Assembly (NCBI RefSeq): GCF_001563665.1
Contig: NZ_KQ961869.1
Coordinates: 3,446 to 34,318, forward strand
Direction: 5' to 3'
Origin: Gardnerella vaginalis
GTDB lineage: Bacteria > Actinomycetota > Actinomycetes > Actinomycetales > Bifidobacteriaceae
Length of the DNA stretch: 30,873 nt
Position 1 is the first letter of the stretch; every line of letters begins with the position of its first letter. The notes under the pieces are model-generated. The model saw only the letters and a list, made by a program, of their open reading frames with translations, was not told the DNA's origin and ran no database searches. Positions 23,794-30,873 of this stretch are shown here, piece after piece. A program made the translations under genes and the position numbers.

Positions 23794-23871
23794 ACTATAA
23801 AAACTAATAATAGAGAAACTAAGATTATAAAAAACTAAGACAAGAGAAAGACTAAAACTAAAGGAGATATT

Positions 23872-24426
23872 ATGGATATAAACACTTTTCTAATTGGTGT
23901 TGCAGTAGTGATTGTAGCGCTTATTGCTTGGTTTATTGGCACGTTAAATAGGCTAAGAAAATACAGGGTGATTATAGAAGAGTCGCAGAAAAATGTTGAT
24001 ATTGCGCTCGCTAAAAGATATGATACGATTTGCCAAATGCTCAAAGTTGCGCAGTCATTTGCAAAATACGAAAAAACAACCTTAGTAGATTTGGTTAGTT
24101 TAAGAGGGGGCTTAAGCTCTGTGGATTCTGGTTCTGTAATAAAAAATCAGAATAATGCAATAGGGAAGATTTATGCATTGGCGGAAGCTTACCCGGAATT
24201 AAAATCTTCTGAGCAGTTTTTGAATTTGCAAGAAGAAATAAACGATGAAAACGAGCAGCTTGCAGCAGCAAAGAGAATCGTAAATAGTAATATCAGCGTT
24301 CTTAATCAAAATATTGTTACTTTCCCAGTATCTCTTATTGCAGGCTTAAGCGGAATAAAGCAGATGGATTTTCTTGACGAAGATGATCTAAGCAACAAGA
24401 AGAATATAGATAGCATATTGGGTTAG
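23872..24426 (+). CDS. lemA: LemA family protein
   Basis: 184 residues. One N-terminal membrane helix (FLIGVAVVIVALIAWFIG) faces outside-in, followed by a long helical domain with the LemA hallmarks: NRLRKYRV, a conserved ESQKNVDIALAKRYDTI (typical 'W-NVDVQLKRR-DLIPNLV' region) and AEAYPELKSSEQFLNLQEE. AAAGGAG seven bases before the ATG. LemA proteins are membrane-tethered helical bundles of unclear role, often next to DUF3137 or TPM proteins as here. Confidence 0.9.
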   Translation: MDINTFLIGVAVVIVALIAWFIGTLNRLRKYRVIIEESQKNVDIALAKRYDTICQMLKVAQSFAKYEKTTLVDLVSLRGGLSSVDSGSVIKNQNNAIGKIYALAEAYPELKSSEQFLNLQEEINDENEQLAAAKRIVNSNISVLNQNIVTFPVSLIAGLSGIKQMDFLDEDDLSNKKNIDSILG

Positions 24427-24477
24427 ATAGAATATTGTGCTAGATAATTCGTTTAATAGCTTGATTAACAATATGCA

Positions 24478-24513
24478 GTGGCCATTAGGTGCGAATTTGC
24501 AGCGATTGGCTAC
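24478..24513. repeat. 36-bp palindromic element
   Basis: GTGGCCATTAGGTGCGAATT then TGCAGCGATTGGCTAC, 52 bases after lemA. Confidence 0.85.
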
Positions 24514-24550
24514 TTTGTGGTTTGGGTATTTTTGGGTTGGTCATTTGTGT

Positions 24551-24656
24551 CAGTGAAGAAAATTGCCGCAAATGGCAAAAATCTTCACTGGTATTTATTA
24601 GGTGCGTATCTCAATAGCAGGTGTATATCTCGCTGACAGGTGCGTATCTCAATAAC
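24551..24656. repeat. Nested inverted repeat and 19-bp tandem repeats
   Basis: CAGTGAAGA (24551-24559) pairs with TCTTCACTG (24582-24590), enclosing GCC/GGC; it could act as a transcription stop between lemA and the convergent toxin gene, but it lacks a T run. Next come three 19-bp units, AGGTGCGTATCTCAATAGC-like, at 24600-24618, 24619-24637 and 24638-24656, ending six bases before the toxin gene's stop. Confidence 0.8.
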
Positions 24657-24662
24657 TTTAAC

Positions 24663-24989
24663 TTACAATATGTCAACCCAGTTCTGTCTAGCATGAAGTA
24701 TTCTATGCACCATAACCGTTTTGTTCTCTTCGCAAATTTTATAGAATATTACATATTTTTTAACGAAACATCTTCTAAAGTTTTTGCTACTTAAGTAATT
24801 ATCGTTCACAAGTCTGTACCGATACGGCATTGTTGATAGGCTTGAAACAGTGGCTTCAACATTATCGAGGAATTCGTATGCTGTAATTGGTGAGTCTAAG
24901 TTGTGTGCAATGTAATGAAGTATGTCTTGCAAATCTTTGTGATAACTTTGAGAAACGATTATTGAGTATTTTTGGTTATTTTGCGCCAT
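24663..24989 (-). CDS. RelE/ParE-type toxin
   Basis: 108 residues. The pattern SQSYHKDLQDILHYIAHNL ... TMPYRYRLVND ... RRCFVKKYVIFYKI ... VMVHRILHARQNW is typical of the RelE/ParE fold: N-terminal helices, central basic strand, C-terminal RILHARQ. The antitoxin start codon side overlaps by 14 bases with antitoxin first, the normal order. RelE types cleave mRNA on the ribosome and ParE types poison gyrase; RILHARQ resembles both subfamilies, so the target is left open. No frameshift or loss is seen. Confidence 0.9.
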   Translation of the reverse strand: MAQNNQKYSIIVSQSYHKDLQDILHYIAHNLDSPITAYEFLDNVEATVSSLSTMPYRYRLVNDNYLSSKNFRRCFVKKYVIFYKICEENKTVMVHRILHARQNWVDIL

Positions 24990-25248
24990 TGTTGAGTTCT
25001 TCTCTTAAGTTTTGCATTGATTCTTCAAAAGATAATGTGCGATTGTTGTTAAAATCAGACTCGCTTTGAGATAGTAACCTGTACAGTTCGTATTTGTTCA
25101 TGAATTTGTTGAATAAGTCAATGCTCATTACTGCTAAGTCTCCGCGACCATTTTTTGTAATGAAAACTGGCTCTTTTGTTTCGTGACAGAACGTTGATAT
25201 CTCGTTGTAGTTATTGCGTAAATCTGTGCTTGACTTAATAGTTGGCAT
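24976..25248 (-). CDS. Phd/YefM-type antitoxin
   Basis: 90 residues. The N-terminal DNA-binding part reads STDLRNNYNEISTFCHETKE then PVFITKNGRGDLAVMS, the standard Phd/YefM core; the acidic C-terminus (FEESMQNLREEL) would bind the toxin. It is expected to repress its own promoter. Its end overlaps the toxin start. Confidence 0.92.
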   Translation of the reverse strand: MPTIKSSTDLRNNYNEISTFCHETKEPVFITKNGRGDLAVMSIDLFNKFMNKYELYRLLSQSESDFNNNRTLSFEESMQNLREELNNGAK

Positions 25249-25408
25249 CGTGTGAGTCCTTTGAGATGATTGTTATTTTGGTTTTGAATTATCTTGTATG
25301 GTCTTGTTTTATGTGCATAAATATTAACTTAGTTTAATGTAATCTAAAGATATTATATAATTATTTCTTTATATTATTGACTTTGTAGTTTCAATGTTCG
25401 TGATTCTA

Positions 25409-25444
25409 GTAGCCATTAAGTGCAGATTTGCAGCGATTGGCTAC
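25409..25444. repeat. 36-bp palindromic element
   Basis: GTAGCCATTAAGTGCAGATT then TGCAGCGATTGGCTAC; identical to the copy 74 bases downstream. Confidence 0.9.
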
Positions 25445-25482
25445 TTTGGATATTGAGAGTTTAAATTATCCAGATTATAATA

Positions 25483-25518
25483 GTAGCCATTAAGTGCAGA
25501 TTTGCAGCGATTGGCTAC
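25483..25518. repeat. 36-bp palindromic element
   Basis: Second of two identical copies upstream of the ATPase gene, in the divergent gap beside the Phd/ParE operon. Confidence 0.9.
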
Positions 25519-25642
25519 TTGGGATTGACTAGTTATGCTTGCTTCTTGCATTGCTTGCGGAAAGATTTGCATAACAATAAGAGCTTTGTATAGCGGTATC
25601 GCGGTATGTTCGCATAATACGCTTATTGAAAGGATACTAGAT

Positions 25643-26905
25643 ATGCCTGTTAAAGAAATAAAGAGAGACTATTATATTCAAAAGCTCGCGTCTGCAAAAA
25701 ATAATGGTCTTATCAAGGTAATATCTGGCATGCGCAGATGTGGAAAAACGTATATTTTGATGAAACTATTTTATGATTATTTGATTGCAAATGGCGTAGA
25801 AGATAATCATATTATTCGCATAGCATTGGATGATAGAAGAAATAAAGACTTGCGTAATCCTGATAATATTCTTGCACATATTGATGAGCTTCTGAAAGAC
25901 GGTAAGACATACTATCTGTTTATTGATGAAGTTCAAATGATGGACGATTTTGTAGATGTGCTTAATAGTTTTCTGCATATCAGTAATCTAGATGTTTACG
26001 TTAGCGGTAGTAATTCTAAATTCCTTTCATCGGATATTGTTACAGAGTTTAGAGGAAGAAGTGATCAGATTAGAATTTACCCTCTTTCGTTTTCTGAATT
26101 CATGTCTGTTAGTGAAAAGGATGAACGAGATGCTTGGGAAGAATATTGGAGATTTGGCGGCCTTCCTCAAGCTGTTTTAATGGAAAACGATGAGCAGAAA
26201 CGTGAGTTTCTTCAATCAGTTTTTGAAAATACGTATAAAAGAGATATTCTTGACCGTCATGCAATACGAAAAAGAAGTGAACTTGATGATGCTACTAGGG
26301 TAGTTGCTTCTTCTATTGGTGCTTTAACTAGTACTAGAAAAATTGTGCAAACGTTTAAATCAGTTTCACAGGTCTCAACTACAAGGACGACTGTTGAAAG
26401 ATATATTTCTTATTTAGAAGATTCGTTCCTTTTAGAGAGCGCTATTCGATATGACATTAAAGGCAGGAAGTATATAGGTAGTCCTGTGAAGTATTATTTT
26501 ACGGATCTTGGCGTAAGGAATGCGCTTCTTGATTTTAGGCAGATGGAAGAAACTCACATAATGGAAAATATTATTTACAATGAGCTAAAACGTCTCGGTT
26601 ACAAGGTGGATGTTGGTAGTGTGCAGGTTAGTGAAGTGAATAAAAATGGCAAATCAGTTCGCAAACAAACAGAAGTTGATTTTGTTGTAAATAAGGCAGA
26701 TCAAAGATTTTATATTCAATCTGCACTTGCTCTACCTACTAGAGAGAAGACGTTGCAAGAAGAAAAGTCTTTGATGAATATTAGTGATGCGTTCCGTAAG
26801 ATTATTCTTGTTGCCGGTAGCGTGAAGCCTTGGCACACTGAGGAAGGTGTTCTTGTATTGGGATTACTGAATTTTCTTCTTAATCCTGAAGCTATTTATA
26901 TGTAA
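25643..26905 (+). CDS. AAA-type ATPase with DUF4143-like C-terminus
   Basis: 420 residues. ATG 25643 follows GAAAGGA at eight bases; the longer frame from 25535 would start inside repeat-flanking sequence. Walker A GMRRCGKT, Walker B YYLFIDEVQ, sensor region VYVSGSNSKFLSSD, then FRGRSDQIRIYPLSFSEF, and a C-terminal region ending in a nuclease-like patch, KQTEVDFVVNK (E/D...D motif). This is the common stand-alone ATPase family (AAA_14 + DUF4143) of bacteria and archaea, often in mobile or defence neighbourhoods; its role is not established. Confidence 0.87.
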   Translation: MPVKEIKRDYYIQKLASAKNNGLIKVISGMRRCGKTYILMKLFYDYLIANGVEDNHIIRIALDDRRNKDLRNPDNILAHIDELLKDGKTYYLFIDEVQMMDDFVDVLNSFLHISNLDVYVSGSNSKFLSSDIVTEFRGRSDQIRIYPLSFSEFMSVSEKDERDAWEEYWRFGGLPQAVLMENDEQKREFLQSVFENTYKRDILDRHAIRKRSELDDATRVVASSIGALTSTRKIVQTFKSVSQVSTTRTTVERYISYLEDSFLLESAIRYDIKGRKYIGSPVKYYFTDLGVRNALLDFRQMEETHIMENIIYNELKRLGYKVDVGSVQVSEVNKNGKSVRKQTEVDFVVNKADQRFYIQSALALPTREKTLQEEKSLMNISDAFRKIILVAGSVKPWHTEEGVLVLGLLNFLLNPEAIYM

Positions 26906-26939
26906 GTATTTGTGATTTTTTACAGCTGAGCTGGCGCAA

Positions 26940-26975
26940 GTAGCCATTAAGTGCAAATTTGCATCGATTGGCTAC
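26940..26975. repeat. 36-bp palindromic element
   Basis: GTAGCCATTAAGTGCAAATT then TGCATCGATTGGCTAC, 35 bases after the ATPase stop. Identical to the copy at 30230-30265. Confidence 0.92.
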
Positions 26976-27062
26976 TTTGTGATTTTGTGCGATAATGCGC
27001 ATACTGGTATATAGGATTGAATGGTTTGTAGAATTAGTTGATTGTATGACGGAGTTGATTGT

Positions 27063-27872
27063 ATGACAGAATATGATTTACCGATTTTAGAGTATGATTC
27101 CGATAAAAGTGCAGTTTTAATGCCAAGTCACGATAATATTGCTGTTCGTCTGCCATCTAAAGCGGTTTTTGCTTTCTTAGGCGATGAAATTGATCAGTAT
27201 GCTTTAAGTAGGAAAGCCACGATTGTAGCAAATTTTGAATCTGCGACTAAAAAATATCCGATATATGTTTTGGAAGAAAAAGTAGGAGATGCAGTAAGAG
27301 AAAATACAGGCAGCGAAGTAGAAGAAGAAACGCAAAAAATCTGCTTAGTACAGGCTCCAGTTGGCGCTCCTGCCGCTGTTCAGATATTGGATTGGTTGAT
27401 TTCTTACGGCGTTAGGGAAGTTGTTAGTGCTGGTTCTTGCGGATCGCTAGTTGATTATGCGGAAAACGTTTTTCTGGTTCCGTATAAAGCTTTAAGGGAT
27501 GAGGGGACTTCTTATCATTATTTGCCTCCAAGTCGTTATGTTGACGTTTCAGATCGTTCAAGGCTTGCTATTTTGCAAACTTTGCAGGCGCATAATTTGC
27601 CTTACCATGAAGTTAAGACGTGGACTACGGATGGATTTTTCCGTGAAACTAAGATGAAAGTTGCTAGTCGTAAGCAGGATGGATGCGCGGTTGTGGAGAT
27701 GGAGTGTTCCGCTTTAGCGGCGTGTGCGCAAATGCGTGGGATTGTTTGGGGTGAGATTCTTTACACTGCAGATACTTTGCACGATGTTGAAAATTATGAT
27801 GAGCGTAATTGGGGCGGGGATTCTAAAGCGTATGCGCTTGAGCTTTGTATTGAATCAGTGTTGCGCATTTGA
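27063..27872 (+). CDS. Nucleoside/uridine phosphorylase-like protein
   Basis: 269 residues from ATG 27063 (GGAG eight bases before). Phosphorylase-superfamily motifs: SAGSCGSL (phosphate/ribose site), TTDGFFRET, and VEMECSALAACAQ (the MEC/MES ribose-binding helix), with LYTADTLHD near the end. The enzyme would split a purine or uridine nucleoside with phosphate to base and ribose 1-phosphate. An inserted Glu-rich stretch (SEVEEETQ) is unusual. The last codons and stop lie inside a 54-bp element that occurs elsewhere in the window. Substrate uncertain. Confidence 0.85.
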   Translation: MTEYDLPILEYDSDKSAVLMPSHDNIAVRLPSKAVFAFLGDEIDQYALSRKATIVANFESATKKYPIYVLEEKVGDAVRENTGSEVEEETQKICLVQAPVGAPAAVQILDWLISYGVREVVSAGSCGSLVDYAENVFLVPYKALRDEGTSYHYLPPSRYVDVSDRSRLAILQTLQAHNLPYHEVKTWTTDGFFRETKMKVASRKQDGCAVVEMECSALAACAQMRGIVWGEILYTADTLHDVENYDERNWGGDSKAYALELCIESVLRI

Positions 27873-27914
27873 TACGTTTATGCTGATATTGCATATTAAA
27901 TCAGCGTAAAAGTG
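27861..27914. repeat. 54-bp dispersed element, copy 2
   Basis: Related to 15733-15786. It covers the phosphorylase stop codon and forms TTTATGCTGAT...ATCAGCGTAAA, so it could also stop transcription. Confidence 0.8.
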
Positions 27915-28267
27915 TTGTTTTCATATGTTTATGATGGCATTACATGTGAAATCATCGTTTTAACTTAATTTGATTTTTTTTTTAACTCTATGCTTATTAT
28001 TTCTAGCAAGCATTACGTATTAAGTGTGTTTGAGTATTACGTTAAGTGTTATTAAACATGATAAGCGTGCTCAATCAGGATAAGTATGATAGTGTAGCTT
28101 TCAACGTCTTGTAGAGAGCGCATCAGTAATTTGGGAACGAAAATACTAGCTGCAAAAATGTTATTAGATAAAGAGTAATAGTAGAAATGCTATGAATAGT
28201 AGAGATAGCAGATAGTAGGAATACTAAAAATATAAGAGATATATAAGGGAAGTGAGAGGTAGCTTGA
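27915..28267 (+). other. Gap before the ABC transporter
   Basis: No gene seen. Notable are a run of ten T (about 27973-27982) and AG-rich short repeats (AGTAGAAAT, AGTAGAGAT, AGATAGTAG) from about 28177 to 28225. GAGAGG lies eight bases before the ABC start codon. No clear -35/-10 pair found. Confidence 0.5.
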
Positions 28268-30106
28268 ATGAGCAAAACTGACAACGCGGCAAATCATAAT
28301 TCACTCGCAAATCAAAATATTGCATCTAATCAGCAATCGCCTAAGAATCAGAAATCGTCCGCGAATCAAAATACTTCATCAAATCAGCAATCGCCCAAAC
28401 TACATCCCGATGTAAAAAATTACGTAAAACTATTTTTCAAAGAAAACAAGTTTGTAGCTTTTCTTTCTATGATAGTTTTTATTGCCTTGTCTATGATTTA
28501 CACTGCTATTTCTTGGATTTTGCAAATTATTTTCGACTATATGTCTGGCAAAGGAAACTACTCTTTAACTGCTATTTTGCTGCTTGTTGTTTTCTTTATG
28601 CTTGCAATCTCTCTGATTTTCGCATTGAAGCGCAGTGCGTACCCTCGTTTTCTTGAAAAAGCAATGAACCAGTATAAAGAGTCTGTTATTAAGAAGCTTT
28701 TAAAAAAGAGTTATAGTGATTTTTCGCTTGCTAATTCCGGAACGTATCTTTCTGTACTCACTAATGATTGCGAGCGTATTCAAGAAAAGTATTTGAAGAA
28801 GATTTTTGATTTTGTTCAAGACGTTCTTATGCTTGTGAGCTCTCTAGCTCTTATGATTTACTACAGTCCGCTGCTCACTGTTATTGCTCTTGTTATCTCT
28901 GTGCTTCCTATGGCGTGCTCGATTCTTACAGCTAACGGAATTGCTATTCGTGAGGAGCAGGTTTCTAAGTCGAATGAGTCTTACACAGCTTTGACGAAGG
29001 ATGTTTTGAACGGCGTTTCGGTTATTAAGAGTTTTAAGGCGGAGCAGGAGGTTATTGATCGCTACAAAAATCAGTCGATGGAGCTTGAGCATACGAAGAA
29101 TCTTCGCGAGAAAACGATGACTACCGTTTCTGCTCTTGGCACAATTTCAAGTCTTGGAACTCAGCTTGGCGTGATGCTTGTTGGCGCTTGGATGGTTAAC
29201 GCTCACGTTGGTGTTATTACTGCTGGCATGGTTTTAGCTTTCACTAATTTGATGAATGGAGTGCTTCAGCCAATTGCAAGTCTTCCGCAAATGCTTGGCG
29301 AGATGAAGGGCGCTAAGAAGCTTATTAGTAAGATGGCTGATTATATGAGTAACGCTAAGGAAGATTTTGGCGAGAAAATTGGCGATTCTATTAAAAGCGT
29401 TGTTTTGCGCGATGTTTCGTACGCTTATGACGCGGATCATAAAGTTTTGAAAAACGTGAGTCTAACTTTGCAAGCTGGAAAATCTTACGCGATAGTAGGA
29501 CCAAGTGGCGCTGGTAAGAGTAGTTTGATTAATCTGCTTATGGGATACTACAAGGATTATGAAGGTAGCGTGCAGCTGAATAATCATGAGCTTAGCAATG
29601 TTAGCAAGAGTTCACTTTACGATAAGACGACTCTTATGCAGCAGTCTGTGTTTATGTTTGATGCTTCGATTTTAGATAATATTACGCTTTTTAAGCCGTT
29701 CCAGGATGCACAAGTGGATCGCGTGATTCACTTGGCTGGTTTGGATGATTTGATTGCAGCTAAAGGCAAGGATTATCAGTGCGGCGAGAATGGTTGTCAT
29801 CTTTCTGGCGGAGAAAAGCAGCGTATTGCTATTGCTCGAAGCTTGCTTAAAAAGTCCGAGATTCTGTTGGTTGATGAGGCAACGAGCGCGTTAGATAACG
29901 AGACGAGCGTGAACGTAACGCAGTCTATTTTGGATTTGCAAGGAATTCTTCGACTTGTTGTAACTCACCGTTTGGATGCTAATTCACTTAAGCAATATGA
30001 TGAGATTCTTGTGATGAAAAGTGGCGAGCTTATTGAGCGTGGAAGCTTTGAGGAGCTTATGAGTCAGAAGGCGTACTTCTACTCGCTTTACACTGTGTCT
30101 ATGTGA
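28268..30106 (+). CDS. ABC exporter, fused membrane and ATPase domains
   Basis: 612 residues. After an Asn/Gln/Ser-rich N-terminal tail made of two ~18-residue repeats (SNQQSPKNQKSSANQN region) come six transmembrane segments (about 55-340) and an ATPase domain: Walker A GPSGAGKSS, signature LSGGEKQRIAIARSLL, Walker B ILLVDEATS, H-loop VTHR. A half-transporter of the multidrug/lipid/peptide exporter class that works as a homodimer, or with a partner not seen here. The repeats in the tail are probably prone to length change. Substrate unknown. Confidence 0.92.
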   Translation: MSKTDNAANHNSLANQNIASNQQSPKNQKSSANQNTSSNQQSPKLHPDVKNYVKLFFKENKFVAFLSMIVFIALSMIYTAISWILQIIFDYMSGKGNYSLTAILLLVVFFMLAISLIFALKRSAYPRFLEKAMNQYKESVIKKLLKKSYSDFSLANSGTYLSVLTNDCERIQEKYLKKIFDFVQDVLMLVSSLALMIYYSPLLTVIALVISVLPMACSILTANGIAIREEQVSKSNESYTALTKDVLNGVSVIKSFKAEQEVIDRYKNQSMELEHTKNLREKTMTTVSALGTISSLGTQLGVMLVGAWMVNAHVGVITAGMVLAFTNLMNGVLQPIASLPQMLGEMKGAKKLISKMADYMSNAKEDFGEKIGDSIKSVVLRDVSYAYDADHKVLKNVSLTLQAGKSYAIVGPSGAGKSSLINLLMGYYKDYEGSVQLNNHELSNVSKSSLYDKTTLMQQSVFMFDASILDNITLFKPFQDAQVDRVIHLAGLDDLIAAKGKDYQCGENGCHLSGGEKQRIAIARSLLKKSEILLVDEATSALDNETSVNVTQSILDLQGILRLVVTHRLDANSLKQYDEILVMKSGELIERGSFEELMSQKAYFYSLYTVSM

Positions 30107-30155
30107 GGATGTGACACTGATTGTAGGAATGCGCTGGTTTGTGCTTGGTTTGAGC

Positions 30156-30191
30156 CTGGTTTGTTGGCGTGCGCTGGTTTGTTGGCGTGCG
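30156..30191 (+). repeat. Two 18-bp tandem repeats after the ABC gene
   Basis: CTGGTTTGTTGGCGTGCG occurs twice in succession (30156-30173 and 30174-30191), in the gap that follows the ABC transporter. No function seen. Confidence 0.9.
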
Positions 30192-30229
30192 CTATGCAAT
30201 TTAGCGCAAGTGATTCTGAACTAGTGTTA

Positions 30230-30265
30230 GTAGCCATTAAGTGCAAATTTGCATCGATTGGCTAC
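30230..30265. repeat. 36-bp palindromic element
   Basis: Exact copy of the element at 26940-26975, 124 bases after the ABC transporter stop. The adjoining text to about 30320 repeats fragments such as TTGGCTACTTTGTGATTAGC. Confidence 0.92.
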
Positions 30266-30304
30266 TTTGGTGTTTGACTGATTCTGGTTTGGCTACTTTG
30301 TGAT

Positions 30305-30438
30305 TAGCTTATTTAGCTACCTTTTAGGTATTGCTTTTATTTTGAAGTGTTAATTGATTATATGTCTAATTTGGAATAATATTATCCTTTCATCAATATT
30401 TTGAAATAGTATGCTTTTTTGAAATTTCAAGCATATAA
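30305..30438 (-). repeat. Duplicated segment downstream of the lipoprotein gene, copy 2
   Basis: Matches 17461-17595. Here the small MPNW-type ORF is broken: the ATG is replaced by ATT and the Trp codon by TAG. The order segment, terminator, lipoprotein gene is the same in both copies. Confidence 0.75.
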
Positions 30439-30441
30439 TCT

Positions 30442-30482
30442 AAAAATATCCTCTTTACTGGTTTTATTCAGTAAAGAGGATA
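30442..30482 (-). terminator. Intrinsic terminator of the second lipoprotein gene
   Basis: A perfect 14-bp stem, TATCCTCTTTACTG (30482-30469 on the minus strand) with its complement (30460-30447), loop of eight, then five T (30446-30442). It differs in sequence from the terminator of the first copy. Confidence 0.9.
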
Positions 30483-30572
30483 CATATCAAAGACGGCGAG
30501 GGAGATATTTTAGTTATTTCTTCGGTCTTTCAAATTGACGTTTTAGTGTTTCCAGTGCAACTCTTAGGGAGT

Positions 30573-30873
30573 TTACTCTTCATCTGAAAAATCTTCGCTA
30601 GATGCGTCTATATGACGAATGCTGGCGAATGTTTTAATGTTTTTAGCAACAGTTTCAGCAATAGCCTTTCCTGTCTCACCAGACAGAGATGCATCACCGT
30701 TCTTTAGAGCGGTTTTCGCAAAGTCTGCGTAACGATTTACATAGTGTTCATCAACGATTCGAGCGCCGAGCTTGTCGCCAAAGCTGATCTGGATCTTATT
30801 GTCGTCAGCCTTATCGATGTCGATTCCACCGTCGAAGTGGTCAGAATCGACTACGAGAACACTGCCGTCAGAC
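30573..30873 (-). CDS. Partial paralogue of the lipoprotein at 17696, short form
   Basis: The gene enters from the right edge and ends at TAA 30573-30575. The 99 visible codons read ...SDGSVLVVDSDHFDGGIDID..., KIQISFGDKLGARIVDEHYV..., GKAIAETVAKNIKTFASIRH, closely matching residues of the N-terminal domain in the 17696-19069 protein (about 85% identical by eye over this stretch). It stops soon after IRH with DASSEDFSDEE, lacking the His/Pro linker and the C-terminal domain. Its N-terminus is outside the window. Confidence 0.85.
   Translation of the reverse strand, partial: SDGSVLVVDSDHFDGGIDIDKADDNKIQISFGDKLGARIVDEHYVNRYADFAKTALKNGDASLSGETGKAIAETVAKNIKTFASIRHIDASSEDFSDEE

Noticed and set aside
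25409..25518. Start of a CRISPR array (two identical 36-bp repeats, 38-bp spacer)
   Set aside because: Same repeat is dispersed singly elsewhere, no further units and no cas genes.
27973..27982. Run of ten T as a phase-variation tract or terminator
   Set aside because: Too far (about 290 bases) from the next start, and only a very weak stem precedes it.

Overview
The window looks like chromosomal accessory sequence from a low-GC member of the Bifidobacteriaceae, most likely Gardnerella or a close relative. This is an inference from AT-rich coding sequence, Gram-positive surface and lipoprotein genes, an ECF transporter, AbiE and ParE/Phd modules and many short dispersed palindromes; no rRNA or other marker gene is present to prove it. 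I saw no tRNA, rRNA, CRISPR array, insertion sequence or prophage.

Layout. (1) 1-2700: a sortase-anchored surface protein (129-2615) with a recent internal duplication, three GA-like (albumin-binding type) modules and a FIVAR-like segment; a run of ten G sits just before a possible -10 box at the window edge. (2) 3316-10379, all on the minus strand: a defence operon. A truncated XRE regulator remnant is followed by an 'AEVFTP' R-M-associated protein, a giant GIY-YIG / SF2 helicase / Eco57I-like methyltransferase, a SLATT two-TM effector and a CD-NTase with an AGS-C-like sensor domain. So a restriction-modification system and a minimal CBASS-like module are packed with gaps of 18 bp or less. 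(3) 10414-12800: a GNAT acetyltransferase, degenerate tandem repeats, an MFS transporter, and decayed AbiEii and GNAT fragments. (4) 12856-15290, minus strand: cysE and cysK preceded by a consensus promoter, a 28-codon Cys-rich ORF (MYHTNMMTNCCCNVCCC...) and an intrinsic terminator. This is the architecture of a cysteine-sensing attenuator and is the most striking regulatory find in the window. (5) 15337-15590: four or more strong hairpins almost abutting, unexplained. (6) 15907-17352: AbiE-type toxin-antitoxin pair whose toxin gene has an in-frame TGA between its two catalytic motifs. (7) 17465-19171: a small ORF resembling the start of Api92-like proteins and a His/Pro-rich lipoprotein; a second, diverged copy of this block starts at about 30300 and runs off the window. 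(8) 19221-22413: complete ECF transporter (two ATPases, EcfT, S component). (9) 22764-24426: DUF3137-like membrane protein plus LemA. (10) 24663-25248: ParE/RelE toxin with Phd/YefM antitoxin. (11) 25643-30106: DUF4143-type ATPase, nucleoside-phosphorylase-like protein and ABC exporter.

How it works together. Much of the window is defence or selfish DNA (R-M, CBASS, AbiE, ParE/Phd) interleaved with surface and uptake functions (LPXTG adhesin, lipoproteins, ECF and ABC transporters) and one biosynthetic unit (cysteine). A 36-bp palindrome (GTAGCC...GGCTAC) occurs seven times between 15647 and 30265, only in gaps between genes, and a second 54-bp element occurs twice. Together with pseudogene fragments and a duplicated lipoprotein block they suggest repeated recombination in this part of the chromosome.
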